Shown here in pieces: positions 7,460 through 14,657 of a DNA stretch of 15,357 nucleotides. Under the pieces are notes generated by a model. It was not told where the DNA came from. It was given only the letters and a program-made list of their open reading frames with translations, and did no database searches. The position numbers were made by a program, and so were the translations under genes. This DNA is from Candidatus Neomicrothrix sp. UBA7388. Lineage in GTDB: Bacteria; Actinomycetota; Acidimicrobiia; Acidimicrobiales; Poriferisodalaceae. The stretch is taken from the NCBI GenBank assembly GCA_002470695.1, contig DKNM01000077.1, forward strand, positions 1 through 15,357, read 5' to 3'. How positions within the stretch are numbered: position 1 is the first letter of the stretch; the number at the start of each line of letters is the position of its first letter.

Positions 7460-8460
7460 ACGAAACGAACTACATCGTCCATGGTGCCGGTGCTATCGGG
7501 TGCGTGATAGCAGGCCGTCTTGCCAGCGTCGAAAGAAAAGTGCAACTCGTTGCAAGAGGTCCCCATTTAGAAGCCCTCCAATCCAATGGACTCGAAGTTC
7601 TACAAGACACAAAGGGACATTGGGACCTAAAAGCCGAGAGCACTCCGCACCAACTCGATATCGACGACCGCACAGTAGTGCTGCTTGCTATGAAAACTGA
7701 CGACACGTTCGCGGCCATCGAAGAACACTCCTCTCTCTACGCTGACTTGCCATTGGTCTGCTGTCAAAACGGAATCTCAAACGAGGAATGGTTAGCAGGC
7801 AAAGGATACCGGACCTACGGTTGCACGGTAATGGTGGGGGCAGAGATCAGCCGTCCGGGCATCGTGAGACATTCTGGAGGCTATTTACTCGAGGTCGGAG
7901 CATGGCCCCAAGGCTCCGACTATGTCTGCAACAGCCTCGTCAACGATCTCTTAAAAAGCGAAATGAACGCCCGCGTCGACGAGCGAGTCGCCGAAGGCAA
8001 GTGGGGAAAACTCATCCGCAATCTCGCAAACGCTTACCTAGCCCTTACGGATCTCTCTGTCCAAGAAGCTTCTAGTGACCCGGTAGACCGCAGCTTTATG
8101 GCCGACGTGAACGAAGAGGCCGCTGACGTTTTAGACGCTGCAAAAATCAGCATCCGAATGGTAGGGAAACGGACTTTACGAGAGCAAATTGCTCGACTTC
8201 GCGAGCCCGGTTGGTGGCCACCACCAGGCGAAGTAACTGATTCAACGCGGTCTTACCCGAGTACATGGCAGGACTTGGCGTTGGAAAGAGGAAAAGTAGA
8301 AGTCGACCATTTCAATGGCACAATCGTTCGACTGGGCGAGCGACACGGCGTTCCCACACCCTTGAATCGCGTTCTGCGAGATCTATGTTTGGATGCCGCC
8401 GCTAACTTGACCCCTCCGGGTTCAGAGAACGCTGATTCCCTGCGCGCCGCCGCTTTATAA
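7456..8460 (+). CDS. Ketopantoate reductase (ApbA/PanE) family protein
   Basis: A 334-residue NAD(P)H-dependent 2-oxoacid reductase fold. The Rossmann motif GAGAIG is at 10-15, Lys80 follows LLAM in the position of the cofactor-side lysine, QNG is at 104-106, and KWGKLIRN (182-189) supplies the lysine and asparagine conserved in the active site. The C-terminal helical domain extends to about 310. The start at 7456 is chosen from the ATGA overlap; in-frame starts at 7450 and 7423 would add residues that do not fit the family. It sits in a P450/hydrolase/SnoaL setting and not beside panB or panC, so a catabolic or tailoring reduction is more likely than pantothenate synthesis. It ends one base from the tRNA-Leu 3' end. 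Confidence 0.9.
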   Translation: MNETNYIVHGAGAIGCVIAGRLASVERKVQLVARGPHLEALQSNGLEVLQDTKGHWDLKAESTPHQLDIDDRTVVLLAMKTDDTFAAIEEHSSLYADLPLVCCQNGISNEEWLAGKGYRTYGCTVMVGAEISRPGIVRHSGGYLLEVGAWPQGSDYVCNSLVNDLLKSEMNARVDERVAEGKWGKLIRNLANAYLALTDLSVQEASSDPVDRSFMADVNEEAADVLDAAKISIRMVGKRTLREQIARLREPGWWPPPGEVTDSTRSYPSTWQDLALERGKVEVDHFNGTIVRLGERHGVPTPLNRVLRDLCLDAAANLTPPGSENADSLRAAAL

Positions 8461-8461
8461 G

Positions 8462-8546
8462 TGCCCGGAGTGGGATTCGAACCCACACGCCCTGTTAAGA
8501 GCCGAGGGGTTTAAGCCCTCTGCGTCTGCCTTTCCGCCACCCGGGC
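8462..8546 (-). tRNA. tRNA-Leu (UAA)
   Basis: An 85-nt class II tRNA on the minus strand. The acceptor stem pairs GCCCGGG with TCCGGGC (last pair G-U), with discriminator A at 8462. The anticodon stem GAGGG/CCCTC encloses CTTAAAC, giving anticodon TAA. The long variable arm GCTCT-TAAC-AGGGC and the T arm GTGGG-TTCGAAT-CCCAC are intact. The 3' CCA is not encoded. It is convergent with the ketopantoate-reductase-like gene, whose stop codon ends at 8460. No second copy of its 3' end was seen in the window, so there is no sign of an integrated element. Confidence 0.97.
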
Positions 8547-8600
8547 CGATTGTTAGTAACCATGCAATCCTAGGCCTAAAGAAGACGATCCGACACAACG

Positions 8601-9008
8601 CTAGGCAGCCTCATTACTTCTTTCGTTCGGAAGTTGATGAACCAAAACCGTAGATCGCTTTAGTTCGATATTGTCGACATCACCCTCATGGTGCAATACA
8701 ACACTCCACAAAAGATTACGGAGTCGCGACGCAGCTGTTGGAGATAGCTGATTGCATACGACAACACCTTCCACCATGTCCGCTACGACAGCTTCAAAAG
8801 GCCTCTCTTGCAACCTCACGGAGACAACGCTTCCAGCTTCGCTCATGCGAACAGCTCGATCGACATCATTTACTACGGGAGGACTCTTAAAACCTGGCGC
8901 CAGAAGTCCCTCGCTAGCCGTTGCATTTGTCAATAATTTAGCAACCACTGCAAAGCGCAGTGATGGCGCGCATTGGATAGTCGAAACTGATCCAGAGCGA
9001 GACTTCAT
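8601..9008 (-). CDS. Hypothetical protein, 135 aa
   Basis: I do not recognise the family. The minus-strand frame is preferred to the overlapping plus-strand frame (8752-9087) because its translation looks like a folded protein: RFAVVAKLLTNATASEGLLAPGF, then VDRAVRM, then RPFEAVVADMVEGVVVCNQL, with alternating hydrophobic residues and few low-complexity stretches. It has no signal peptide or membrane segment. It may be a conserved actinobacterial protein of unknown function. It is divergent from the Fe-S-type nuclease with 199 bp between start codons, and a plausible promoter is present upstream (9039-9067). Start is ATG at 9008; no strong Shine-Dalgarno is visible. Confidence 0.65.
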   Translation of the reverse strand: MKSRSGSVSTIQCAPSLRFAVVAKLLTNATASEGLLAPGFKSPPVVNDVDRAVRMSEAGSVVSVRLQERPFEAVVADMVEGVVVCNQLSPTAASRLRNLLWSVVLHHEGDVDNIELKRSTVLVHQLPNERSNEAA

Positions 9009-9038
9009 AGATCAACCCAACTTTCCGGTTTCAAAATT

Positions 9039-9067
9039 TTTAAAGGACGTCTTGCTTTCCATCACAA
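9039..9067 (-). promoter_or_regulatory. Candidate promoter for the 135-aa gene
   Basis: On the minus strand TTGTGA (9067-9062) and TTTAAA (9044-9039) are separated by 17 bp, each matching four of six bases of the vegetative consensus. Predicted transcription start is near 9032, about 24 nt before ATG at 9008. Confidence 0.3.
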
Positions 9068-9207
9068 AAAGCATCTCTTGGGGGTAGGACAGCGAGAACA
9101 ACGAAGGAAATTTCCGATACCTAGTCAACTACATTTCAGATACTCCAAGTCGCGCCAAAGCAGCAGTTCACAACTACCTTGTTACTGAGGAGAGCACTAA
9201 GGACGAT

Positions 9208-10161
9208 ATGGAAGCCGTTGAATCAAGCATCCCACCATTGACCCCCGCGCAAAGCGAGACGCTTGATTTGATTCGTCTACCAGTCGAGGAGCGAATTACA
9301 CATAGTTCCGACCTTCGCGCCCAAACATTACTTGACCTAGAAAAAGCGACGATCGACCTTGTGGACTACCTAGATGAACCGCTTTGGGTTTCCAAACACC
9401 AACTTCAGGCAGTGAATGGATGCGAAGCGCTCTACGAGGCACAAAAGATGGAGCCATTTGAATGGCGGCTTCCCATGACACGGGGACAAATTTTTCACAA
9501 ATGCGTCGAACTCTCGATACACCTGAATCCTGGCCGCACCGCCTTTGAGCTAGTCGATGAAGCATTCGCAAGGTTGATCGATCGCAATGATGGCTTGGCA
9601 GATTTCCTGACGTCTATAAGTGATATTGAACGCGCAGAGATAAGGAGCGAAGTTTCCTCGCTGCTTCAAACTTTTTTTGAGACTTTCCCGCCTCTAAGGC
9701 GAGCTTGGGCCCCAACTACTGAGCTACCTAGAAAAGTGTTGCTCCATGGCGGTAAAATCGTCTTGCAAGGACGGTTTGATCTTACGATAGGACGCCCTGA
9801 TGACTTGACTGCTGGGCGCGTCTTGGTGGAACTTAAAACGGGGAGGGCAGTCCCCCACCATCTCGATGATCTACGTTTCTATGCCCTTTTAGAAACGCTT
9901 GTGGTTGGGGTTCCACCTTCGCTCTTAGCCAGTTTTTACGTCGATGCGGGAAGAGTGCAAATCGAAGCAGTCGATGAGGATCTATTGGCATCTTCATTGA
10001 AGCGAACGAGCAACAGTTTGATCCGACTAATGGAGCTTCGCCTAAAGCGAACGCAGCCTGAACGGCGTCCAAGCGCAGCATGTCGATGGTGCCCAGAGGC
10101 CGCCGACTGCAAAAACGGGCAACAATGGTTATCAGAGGCCGAAGGAGTGGGCGTTTGGTAG
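9208..10161 (+). CDS. PD-(D/E)XK nuclease, RecB/Cas4-like with probable Fe-S cluster
   Basis: A 317-residue stand-alone nuclease of the PD-(D/E)XK (PDDEXK_1) group. Motifs in order are RGQIFH with His97, GRFD with Asp191, VELK with Glu208 and Lys210, and DLRFY with Tyr225; the usual Gln of QxxxY is Asp221 here. Four cysteines, Cys72 (VNGCEALY) and Cys292, Cys295, Cys301 (CRWCPEAADC), have the one-plus-three spacing that holds a 4Fe-4S cluster in AddB, Dna2 and Cas4. It is longer than Cas4 (about 200 aa) and has no helicase domain or helicase neighbour. A role in DNA end processing or repair is inferred. AAGGA four bases before ATG at 9208 supports the start. It is convergent with the acetyltransferase (20-bp gap) and divergent from the 135-aa gene. 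Confidence 0.85.
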   Translation: MEAVESSIPPLTPAQSETLDLIRLPVEERITHSSDLRAQTLLDLEKATIDLVDYLDEPLWVSKHQLQAVNGCEALYEAQKMEPFEWRLPMTRGQIFHKCVELSIHLNPGRTAFELVDEAFARLIDRNDGLADFLTSISDIERAEIRSEVSSLLQTFFETFPPLRRAWAPTTELPRKVLLHGGKIVLQGRFDLTIGRPDDLTAGRVLVELKTGRAVPHHLDDLRFYALLETLVVGVPPSLLASFYVDAGRVQIEAVDEDLLASSLKRTSNSLIRLMELRLKRTQPERRPSAACRWCPEAADCKNGQQWLSEAEGVGVW

Positions 10162-10181
10162 TCGGGCCGGTCTTCCCAGAG

Positions 10182-10787
10182 TCAGACACTCACGTTGACA
10201 TCTGAAACAAATTGCCACAGCTCTTCACGTCGAATTTCCCACTCTTCGGCGGTAATGCCAAAACGCATGTGGTCTTCCCAAGCCCCAGCTATTTGCAAGT
10301 ATCCCTCTGCTAAACCTTCGTAACGTATGCCCAACTTCTCCACCACTCGGCGACTCGGTTGGTTCCTTGGAATAATTGATATTTCGAGCCGGTGAAGACC
10401 AGCTCGGTCAAAAGCATGACCAAAGACAGCAACTAAAGCTTCGGGGACAAAGCCTTGACCAGCCCACCGCTCATCAACCCAATAGCCAACATGGCCGCTC
10501 TGAAACGCCCCTCGAGCCACGTTGTTAACATTGATTTCCCCACAGAAGTGGCCACCATGCCAGATTGACCACGCAAATCCGGTTCCCAGCTGTCGTTCAC
10601 GATCGCGAGCGTTGCATCGAGCAGCAAACGCTGCTGGATCTTTAGAGGGATCCGGAGCGCCCACAACCACTTCCGGCTCCCATTTGGTTAACCAGGTGGA
10701 ACAACGCCGACGCACTTCACTCCATTGAGCAAAGTCGTGGGGTCTCAAGCTTCTTAAGAGAAGCCGCGGCGTATGGAGGTCGTTCAC
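10182..10787 (-). CDS. GNAT N-acetyltransferase, RimJ/RimL type
   Basis: A 201-residue acetyl-CoA-dependent acetyltransferase. The N-terminal TPRLLLRSLRPHD (6-18) is typical of the RimJ/RimL branch. The acetyl-CoA pyrophosphate loop is R-W-A-G-Q-G (107-112), and NQPSRRVVEKLG (142-153) is the second conserved block. It closes with GAWEDHMRFGI (168-178), as in ribosomal-protein alanine acetyltransferases. The target may be a ribosomal protein N-terminus or a small molecule. The start is GTG at 10787, 27 nt after the phosphatase stop; no ATG or clear Shine-Dalgarno is near. It is the last gene of the long minus-strand run. Confidence 0.9.
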   Translation of the reverse strand: MNDLHTPRLLLRSLRPHDFAQWSEVRRRCSTWLTKWEPEVVVGAPDPSKDPAAFAARCNARDRERQLGTGFAWSIWHGGHFCGEINVNNVARGAFQSGHVGYWVDERWAGQGFVPEALVAVFGHAFDRAGLHRLEISIIPRNQPSRRVVEKLGIRYEGLAEGYLQIAGAWEDHMRFGITAEEWEIRREELWQFVSDVNVSV

Positions 10788-10814
10788 TACTGGAAGAATA
10801 GCCGCCGTTCAGGT

Positions 10815-11750
10815 CTAACTCACCTCTAAGAGTTCTTTCGCAATCCCATCCAGAAGATCTGACTCCTTCACTAAGGCATAATCAAACTCCCAATGCCTCA
10901 TGATGGCGACCAGTATGCAGCATCCCGCCACGATTACGTCAGCGCGAGCTTCCTCGAGGCCAGGGTTGTGAATGCGGTCCTTCATAGGCTCCGTGGCCAA
11001 TGTCCTAAAAACATCTTCAGCCGCTGAACGCGTTAGCCGAAACCCATCAACGACAGCGCGATCGTAGGGATCTAATCCTAATTCAACGGCAGCGATGGTG
11101 GTAGCTGTTCCCGCCACCGCAACTAATGTTGGTGCCTTTCCCATCGAAGCCTGCTCCCGATCTATGTCATCAAGGTGCAAACGTGCCACTTGAATGGCGG
11201 CACTCAATTCTTCAGGTTTCGGCGGGTCTGTTTGCAAATACTTTTCGAAATACCGGACTGCACCCATATCGACGGAGCGAAACAATTCTGCTATCTCACT
11301 CCCGTAAGAAAATTCGGTTGAACCACCGCCAATGTCAACAACTAAAAAGGGGCCGTTCGAGGTTTCAAGTCCCATAGTTGCTCCGACGAAGCCATAGCGA
11401 GCTTCCTCCTCTCCAGGCAACAATTCGATTTCCTGACCAAGAATTTGCGCTGCTGGAGCAAAAAGATCACTTCGGTTTCGAGCGTCTCGAGCAGCGCTTG
11501 TTGCGATTGCTCGAACCTTTTCAGCTCCATTGGCATCAATAATTTCCTTAAATTCACCGATCGCTTCTAGAACTCGTATGACAGCATCTGCGCTCAAGGA
11601 CCCAGTCTGTTGCAGTCCTCTCCCTAAACCTGTAATTCGGTTGACGCGCATGTCTAAACCCTCGCCATCGGTGACGAGAAGACGGCTCGTGTTAGTGCCT
11701 AGATCGATAACTGCAACTGGCTCAATCTCAAGCAAAGCAGCCCTCTTCAA
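10815..11750 (-). CDS. Ppx/GppA-family phosphatase
   Basis: A 311-residue exopolyphosphatase / guanosine pentaphosphate phosphohydrolase family protein with the ASKHA fold. The first phosphate-binding motif DLGTNTSRL is at 16-24, GEEEA with the likely catalytic glutamate is near 113-117, the second phosphate motif DIGGGSTEF is at 139-147, and AGTATT at 213-218. The length equals the short two-domain actinobacterial Ppx; the C-terminal HD domain of E. coli Ppx is missing. The start is uncertain: TTG at 11750 has GGAGA upstream and overlaps DUF501 by 23 nt, while TTG at 11735 has GAAGAGG upstream and gives an N-terminus closer to the family. No ATG is available in either case. It follows DUF501 as in many actinobacteria. 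Confidence 0.93.
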   Translation of the reverse strand: MKRAALLEIEPVAVIDLGTNTSRLLVTDGEGLDMRVNRITGLGRGLQQTGSLSADAVIRVLEAIGEFKEIIDANGAEKVRAIATSAARDARNRSDLFAPAAQILGQEIELLPGEEEARYGFVGATMGLETSNGPFLVVDIGGGSTEFSYGSEIAELFRSVDMGAVRYFEKYLQTDPPKPEELSAAIQVARLHLDDIDREQASMGKAPTLVAVAGTATTIAAVELGLDPYDRAVVDGFRLTRSAAEDVFRTLATEPMKDRIHNPGLEEARADVIVAGCCILVAIMRHWEFDYALVKESDLLDGIAKELLEVS

Positions 11751-12219
11751 GTTTCTCCACTATCCACGCGCCCACCGGATCTTCACCTGTAAAAAGATAA
11801 TGAGCTAGGTGAGTGTGTAAACATTTAACTCCCCGCCGTGTCCCTCCAACACCGCCAGAGGGACGCGGTCCTGAATATTCTGAGGGAATAAGCGCATCTC
11901 GTTCCTTAGCGTATTGAGAGTGCGTCGCCGACAACTCTGTCTGATCGACTTCTGCTTCAGCTGCCTTTACCCCACCTTTTCCTTCGAGCCGAGCGACCGC
12001 TAAACAAAGTTTGGGACAAACCAACCAGAAACGAGTAGGCATCGGCCTTCCGTCCTGCATTATCGGCTCGTTGCGGATAACAACCGGCTCACCGGCTTTA
12101 TTCATTACAACCACTTCGAACCCCACACTTGGAGGACGTCCGAGCAGCGCTGTCACCGTCTCGACATCCAGCGCCGTTGGCGGAACGATCGGAGACACTT
12201 TCTCAGCATCAATAACCAT
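11728..12219 (-). CDS. DUF501 family protein
   Basis: A 163-residue actinobacterial protein of unknown function (DUF501). The recognisable parts are VTALLGRPP (22-30), PTRFWLVCP (61-69) and GGVGGTRRGVKCLHTH (122-137), then FTGEDPVG (143-150). Cysteines at 68, 72 and 133 with histidines at 135, 137 and 140 could bind metal, though no family metal site is known to me. The gene is commonly followed by ppx, as here, with a 23-nt overlap. In many actinobacteria the pair sits after eno and the divIC/ftsB-like gene; here it follows the CoxG-like gene by 15 nt instead. Confidence 0.9.
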   Translation of the reverse strand: MVIDAEKVSPIVPPTALDVETVTALLGRPPSVGFEVVVMNKAGEPVVIRNEPIMQDGRPMPTRFWLVCPKLCLAVARLEGKGGVKAAEAEVDQTELSATHSQYAKERDALIPSEYSGPRPSGGVGGTRRGVKCLHTHLAHYLFTGEDPVGAWIVEKLEEGCFA

Positions 12220-12234
12220 TTTCCGTAGCGAGGG

Positions 12235-12900
12235 TCAGCGCTTACGTCGTCGAAGCAAAACCAGCACCAATGCCAACAAAGCAAATGGGCCAAAGCGCTT
12301 AAACAGGGGCGCCCCGGCAGTGTCCAGCAAATCCACTGGTTCCGGCTCGGGCATTTCTATTTTCCGGGGGCCAGAAGCCACTTCATCAGACTGAGTTTCG
12401 TTGACAGCAGCTTCGCCATCCACATCGCCACGCTCGGTTTCAGTTTCTTCTGACGCAGCATCCACTAACTTTTGTTCCAAGCTGTCGACGAATTGGCCGA
12501 TCAACTTCTCAGATACATCCGCCATTACACCGCGGCCAAATTGGGCGACTTTTCCGGTCACCTTAAGATCAGTCGTAATTACTATCTTGGTCCCATCCCC
12601 GTCTGGTGTCATTTCTGCAGTTACTTCTGCGGCTGCGTTACCAGCGCCTCTGGTATCACGACCACTGGCGTCAAGAACTACTTTCCGGGCGCTCTCGTCT
12701 TTTTCTTTAAACCTTGCGATGCCCTTATATTGGGCAGTAATTGGGCCAACTTTTATTTTCACCTGACCCTTAAATTCTTCGCCGTCTATCTCAGTCAATT
12801 GCGCTCCCGGCATACAAGGCGCAATGTATTCAACATCCGTAAGAGTCGCCCATGCTCGCTCAATCGGAACGCCCACTCGGAATTCGTTCTTCAGCTCCAT
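12235..12900 (-). CDS. coxG: CoxG-like SRPBCC protein with C-terminal membrane anchor
   Basis: A 221-residue protein of the CO dehydrogenase subunit G family. Residues 1-148 form the SRPBCC lipid-binding fold (NEFRVGVPIERAWATLTD, then PCMPGAQL at 28-35, then FGRGVMADVSEKLI near 121-134). An acidic, Pro/Glu-rich linker (149-197) leads to a short hydrophobic helix (about 203-216) ended by RRRKR, a tail anchor with its basic end in the cytoplasm. In CO oxidisers CoxG recruits Mo-CO dehydrogenase to the membrane, and recent work on mycobacteria assigns it menaquinone binding. The start overlaps the end of the MocA-like gene by 10 nt. The partner enzyme is not in the window, so a different Mo hydroxylase is equally possible. 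Confidence 0.9.
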   Translation of the reverse strand: MELKNEFRVGVPIERAWATLTDVEYIAPCMPGAQLTEIDGEEFKGQVKIKVGPITAQYKGIARFKEKDESARKVVLDASGRDTRGAGNAAAEVTAEMTPDGDGTKIVITTDLKVTGKVAQFGRGVMADVSEKLIGQFVDSLEQKLVDAASEETETERGDVDGEAAVNETQSDEVASGPRKIEMPEPEPVDLLDTAGAPLFKRFGPFALLALVLVLLRRRKR

Positions 12901-13454
12901 TGTCCGAGGTCCTCCACCGTGTCGATGTCTTCGGCAGTGCCCTTGCAGGGTACCCGTTTGACGAGTTCCGGCCTCATACGCATTAAATTTCGCGCTCCCT
13001 CATCACCTGATTCTGGCAGCAGCGGCCAGACCGACCTCGCCAAGCAAACCGGATTGCCCGGCTTTCCTTCATAGGTTGCGACAGCTATCGGAGAGTTACT
13101 CTGAGCCAGCTTCAGCCAGCTTGCACTAAGGACCCCAGGTTGGTCCCCTAGGCCGATCACGATGGCATCAAAGTTATTTTGTTCCGCCCATTCGATCGCA
13201 ACATGGATTGATGTTGAAATACCCTCCTCATAGGCCGAGTTATGAAGTATCGCCAGACTCGGGAATTCGCTTAACGCCGAGGTCAAGTCAACCGATCCGC
13301 TAACTACAGCACTTGCAACGAGCCCCGAATTTACCATCGATCGAGCAGAGCGACCCACGATGCTCTCACCTCTCACGTCAGTGAGAAGCTTATGTTTATT
13401 TCCGTGGAATCGGGAACCGACTCCGGCAGCAAGCAATACCCCAGCCACATTCAC
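12891..13454 (-). CDS. MocA-like molybdenum cofactor nucleotidyltransferase
   Basis: A 187-residue MobA-like NTP transferase expected to add CMP (or another nucleotide) to molybdopterin for Mo hydroxylases. The nucleotide loop LLAAGVGSRF (7-16) continues to Lys22-Leu, GDQP with the metal-binding Asp is at 103-106, GKPGNP at 130-135, GDEGARN at 150-156 and DIDTVEDL at 176-183. This order fits MocA/PaoD-type cytidylyltransferases; use of CTP is inferred from the family and the XdhC neighbour. The start is GTG at 13454, two bases after the acyl-CoA dehydrogenase stop; the ATG at 13456 is out of frame. It overlaps the CoxG-like gene by 10 nt. Confidence 0.9.
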   Translation of the reverse strand: MNVAGVLLAAGVGSRFHGNKHKLLTDVRGESIVGRSARSMVNSGLVASAVVSGSVDLTSALSEFPSLAILHNSAYEEGISTSIHVAIEWAEQNNFDAIVIGLGDQPGVLSASWLKLAQSNSPIAVATYEGKPGNPVCLARSVWPLLPESGDEGARNLMRMRPELVKRVPCKGTAEDIDTVEDLGQWS

Positions 13455-13456
13455 AT

Positions 13457-14623
13457 CTAATAAGACCTTGGTAGACCCAGAACCTTATTCGAAACGTAGT
13501 TCATAACCATCTCTTGACTCACGGGTGCAATCTTCATTAAGCGACTTTCACGCCAATATCTCTCTACGTCGTATTCCTTTGCGTACCCAAATCCACCATG
13601 CGTCTGCATAGCCCTGTCAGCACATTCAAAAGCTGCTTCGGACGCCAAGTATTTTGCGAGATTGGCCTGGGCGCCACAGTCGAGCCCGTTGTCGTAACGC
13701 CATGAGGCATCTCGAATTACCAATTCGGCTGCATGGAGTCGAGCATGGCTATCAGCTAAAGGAAAGGCCAGTCCCTGGTTTTGACCAATTGGTCGCCCGA
13801 ATATCACTCGATCATTTGCATAGTCGACTGCCTTTTTCAGGGCTGCTCTACCGATACCGAGAGCCTCAGCAGAGATCAGAATTCTCTCAGGATTTAGCCC
13901 ATCTAGGATGTAACGAAAACCTTCACCTTCTTCCCCAACGCGACGATCAACGGGTACCCGAAGACGGTCGTATCGAACCTCGCACGACACCACAGCGTTA
14001 CGACCAACCTTGGGTATCGGTGTGATATCGACAGCCGGATCCTTTAAGTCAACTAGAAGCAACGTCATCCCTTGAGTGGGTCCGTCACAGAGTTCTTTGG
14101 GAGTAGTTCGGACCAAGAGCAGACACACATCACAATACGGCGCCTTGGTAGTCCAAACTTTAGCTCCAGTAATCACATACTCATCGCCGTCTCTTTCGGC
14201 TCTGGTTCTTATTGAAGTCGTGTCGGTTCCTGCATCTGGCTCAGTGACGCCAAAAGCCGCATGAAGAGAACCATCAGCGACCCGCGGAAGAATTTCATTA
14301 GCCAACTCAGGTGACCCATATTTGCGGACTGGCTCCATCCCGAAAATCGATAAATGTATCGCCGAGCATCCGTTCATAGCTGCGCCACTGGCTGCAACTT
14401 CCTCAAGCACAATGGACGCCTCGGTGATTCCTTGTCCTCCGCCACCAAACTCTTCAGGAATAGCGATCCCAATCCATCCACCTTCAGCCATCGCTTCATA
14501 AAAGTCCCATGGGAACTCATGCTGGTCGTCTTTCTCGCGCCAATACTCATCAGGGAATTGGGAGCACACTCGTTGCACTCCTTCGCGGATAGCTTCGTGG
14601 TCTTCAGAGGGAGAAAAATCCAT
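13457..14623 (-). CDS. Acyl-CoA dehydrogenase family protein
   Basis: An FAD-dependent dehydrogenase of 388 residues if started at ATG 14623, where MDFSPSEDHEAIREGV matches the usual family N-terminus. In-frame ATGs at 14680, 14698 and 14701 would overlap the XdhC gene by 23 to 44 nt; none of the starts has a clear Shine-Dalgarno. FAD and substrate motifs include FGVTEPDAGTD (124-134), KVWTTKAPYCD (155-165) and QTHGGFGYAKEYDVER (340-355). The C-terminal EGT motif carrying the catalytic Glu of medium-chain enzymes is replaced by APVSQEM (366-372). Glu247 in LNPERIL is at the position of the base in isovaleryl- and long-chain enzymes, so activity is likely. It lies between XdhC and MocA in one operon, which suggests a substrate shared with the Mo enzyme. 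Confidence 0.92.
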   Translation of the reverse strand: MDFSPSEDHEAIREGVQRVCSQFPDEYWREKDDQHEFPWDFYEAMAEGGWIGIAIPEEFGGGGQGITEASIVLEEVAASGAAMNGCSAIHLSIFGMEPVRKYGSPELANEILPRVADGSLHAAFGVTEPDAGTDTTSIRTRAERDGDEYVITGAKVWTTKAPYCDVCLLLVRTTPKELCDGPTQGMTLLLVDLKDPAVDITPIPKVGRNAVVSCEVRYDRLRVPVDRRVGEEGEGFRYILDGLNPERILISAEALGIGRAALKKAVDYANDRVIFGRPIGQNQGLAFPLADSHARLHAAELVIRDASWRYDNGLDCGAQANLAKYLASEAAFECADRAMQTHGGFGYAKEYDVERYWRESRLMKIAPVSQEMVMNYVSNKVLGLPRSY

Positions 14624-14657
14624 AACAAGAAAGTTAGTGGGCGCAGAACCAATTAGC

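Noticed and set aside
8462..8490. tRNA-Leu 3' end as an integration site
   Set aside because: No direct repeat of the T arm and acceptor end was noticed elsewhere in the window, and no integrase gene is present.
8752..9087. 111-aa plus-strand frame opposite the 135-aa gene
   Set aside because: It is a Ser/Thr/Ala-rich antisense translation with low-complexity runs; the minus-strand product looks more protein-like. This is a judgement, not proof.
9106..9115. Perfect palindrome GGAAATTTCC between the divergent nuclease and 135-aa genes
   Set aside because: A single 10-bp palindrome is expected about fifteen times by chance in a window this size, and no repeat of it flanks either promoter.
12472..13074. 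200-aa plus-strand frame across the CoxG-MocA junction
   Set aside because: It is antisense to two well-supported genes and shows no recognisable motif.
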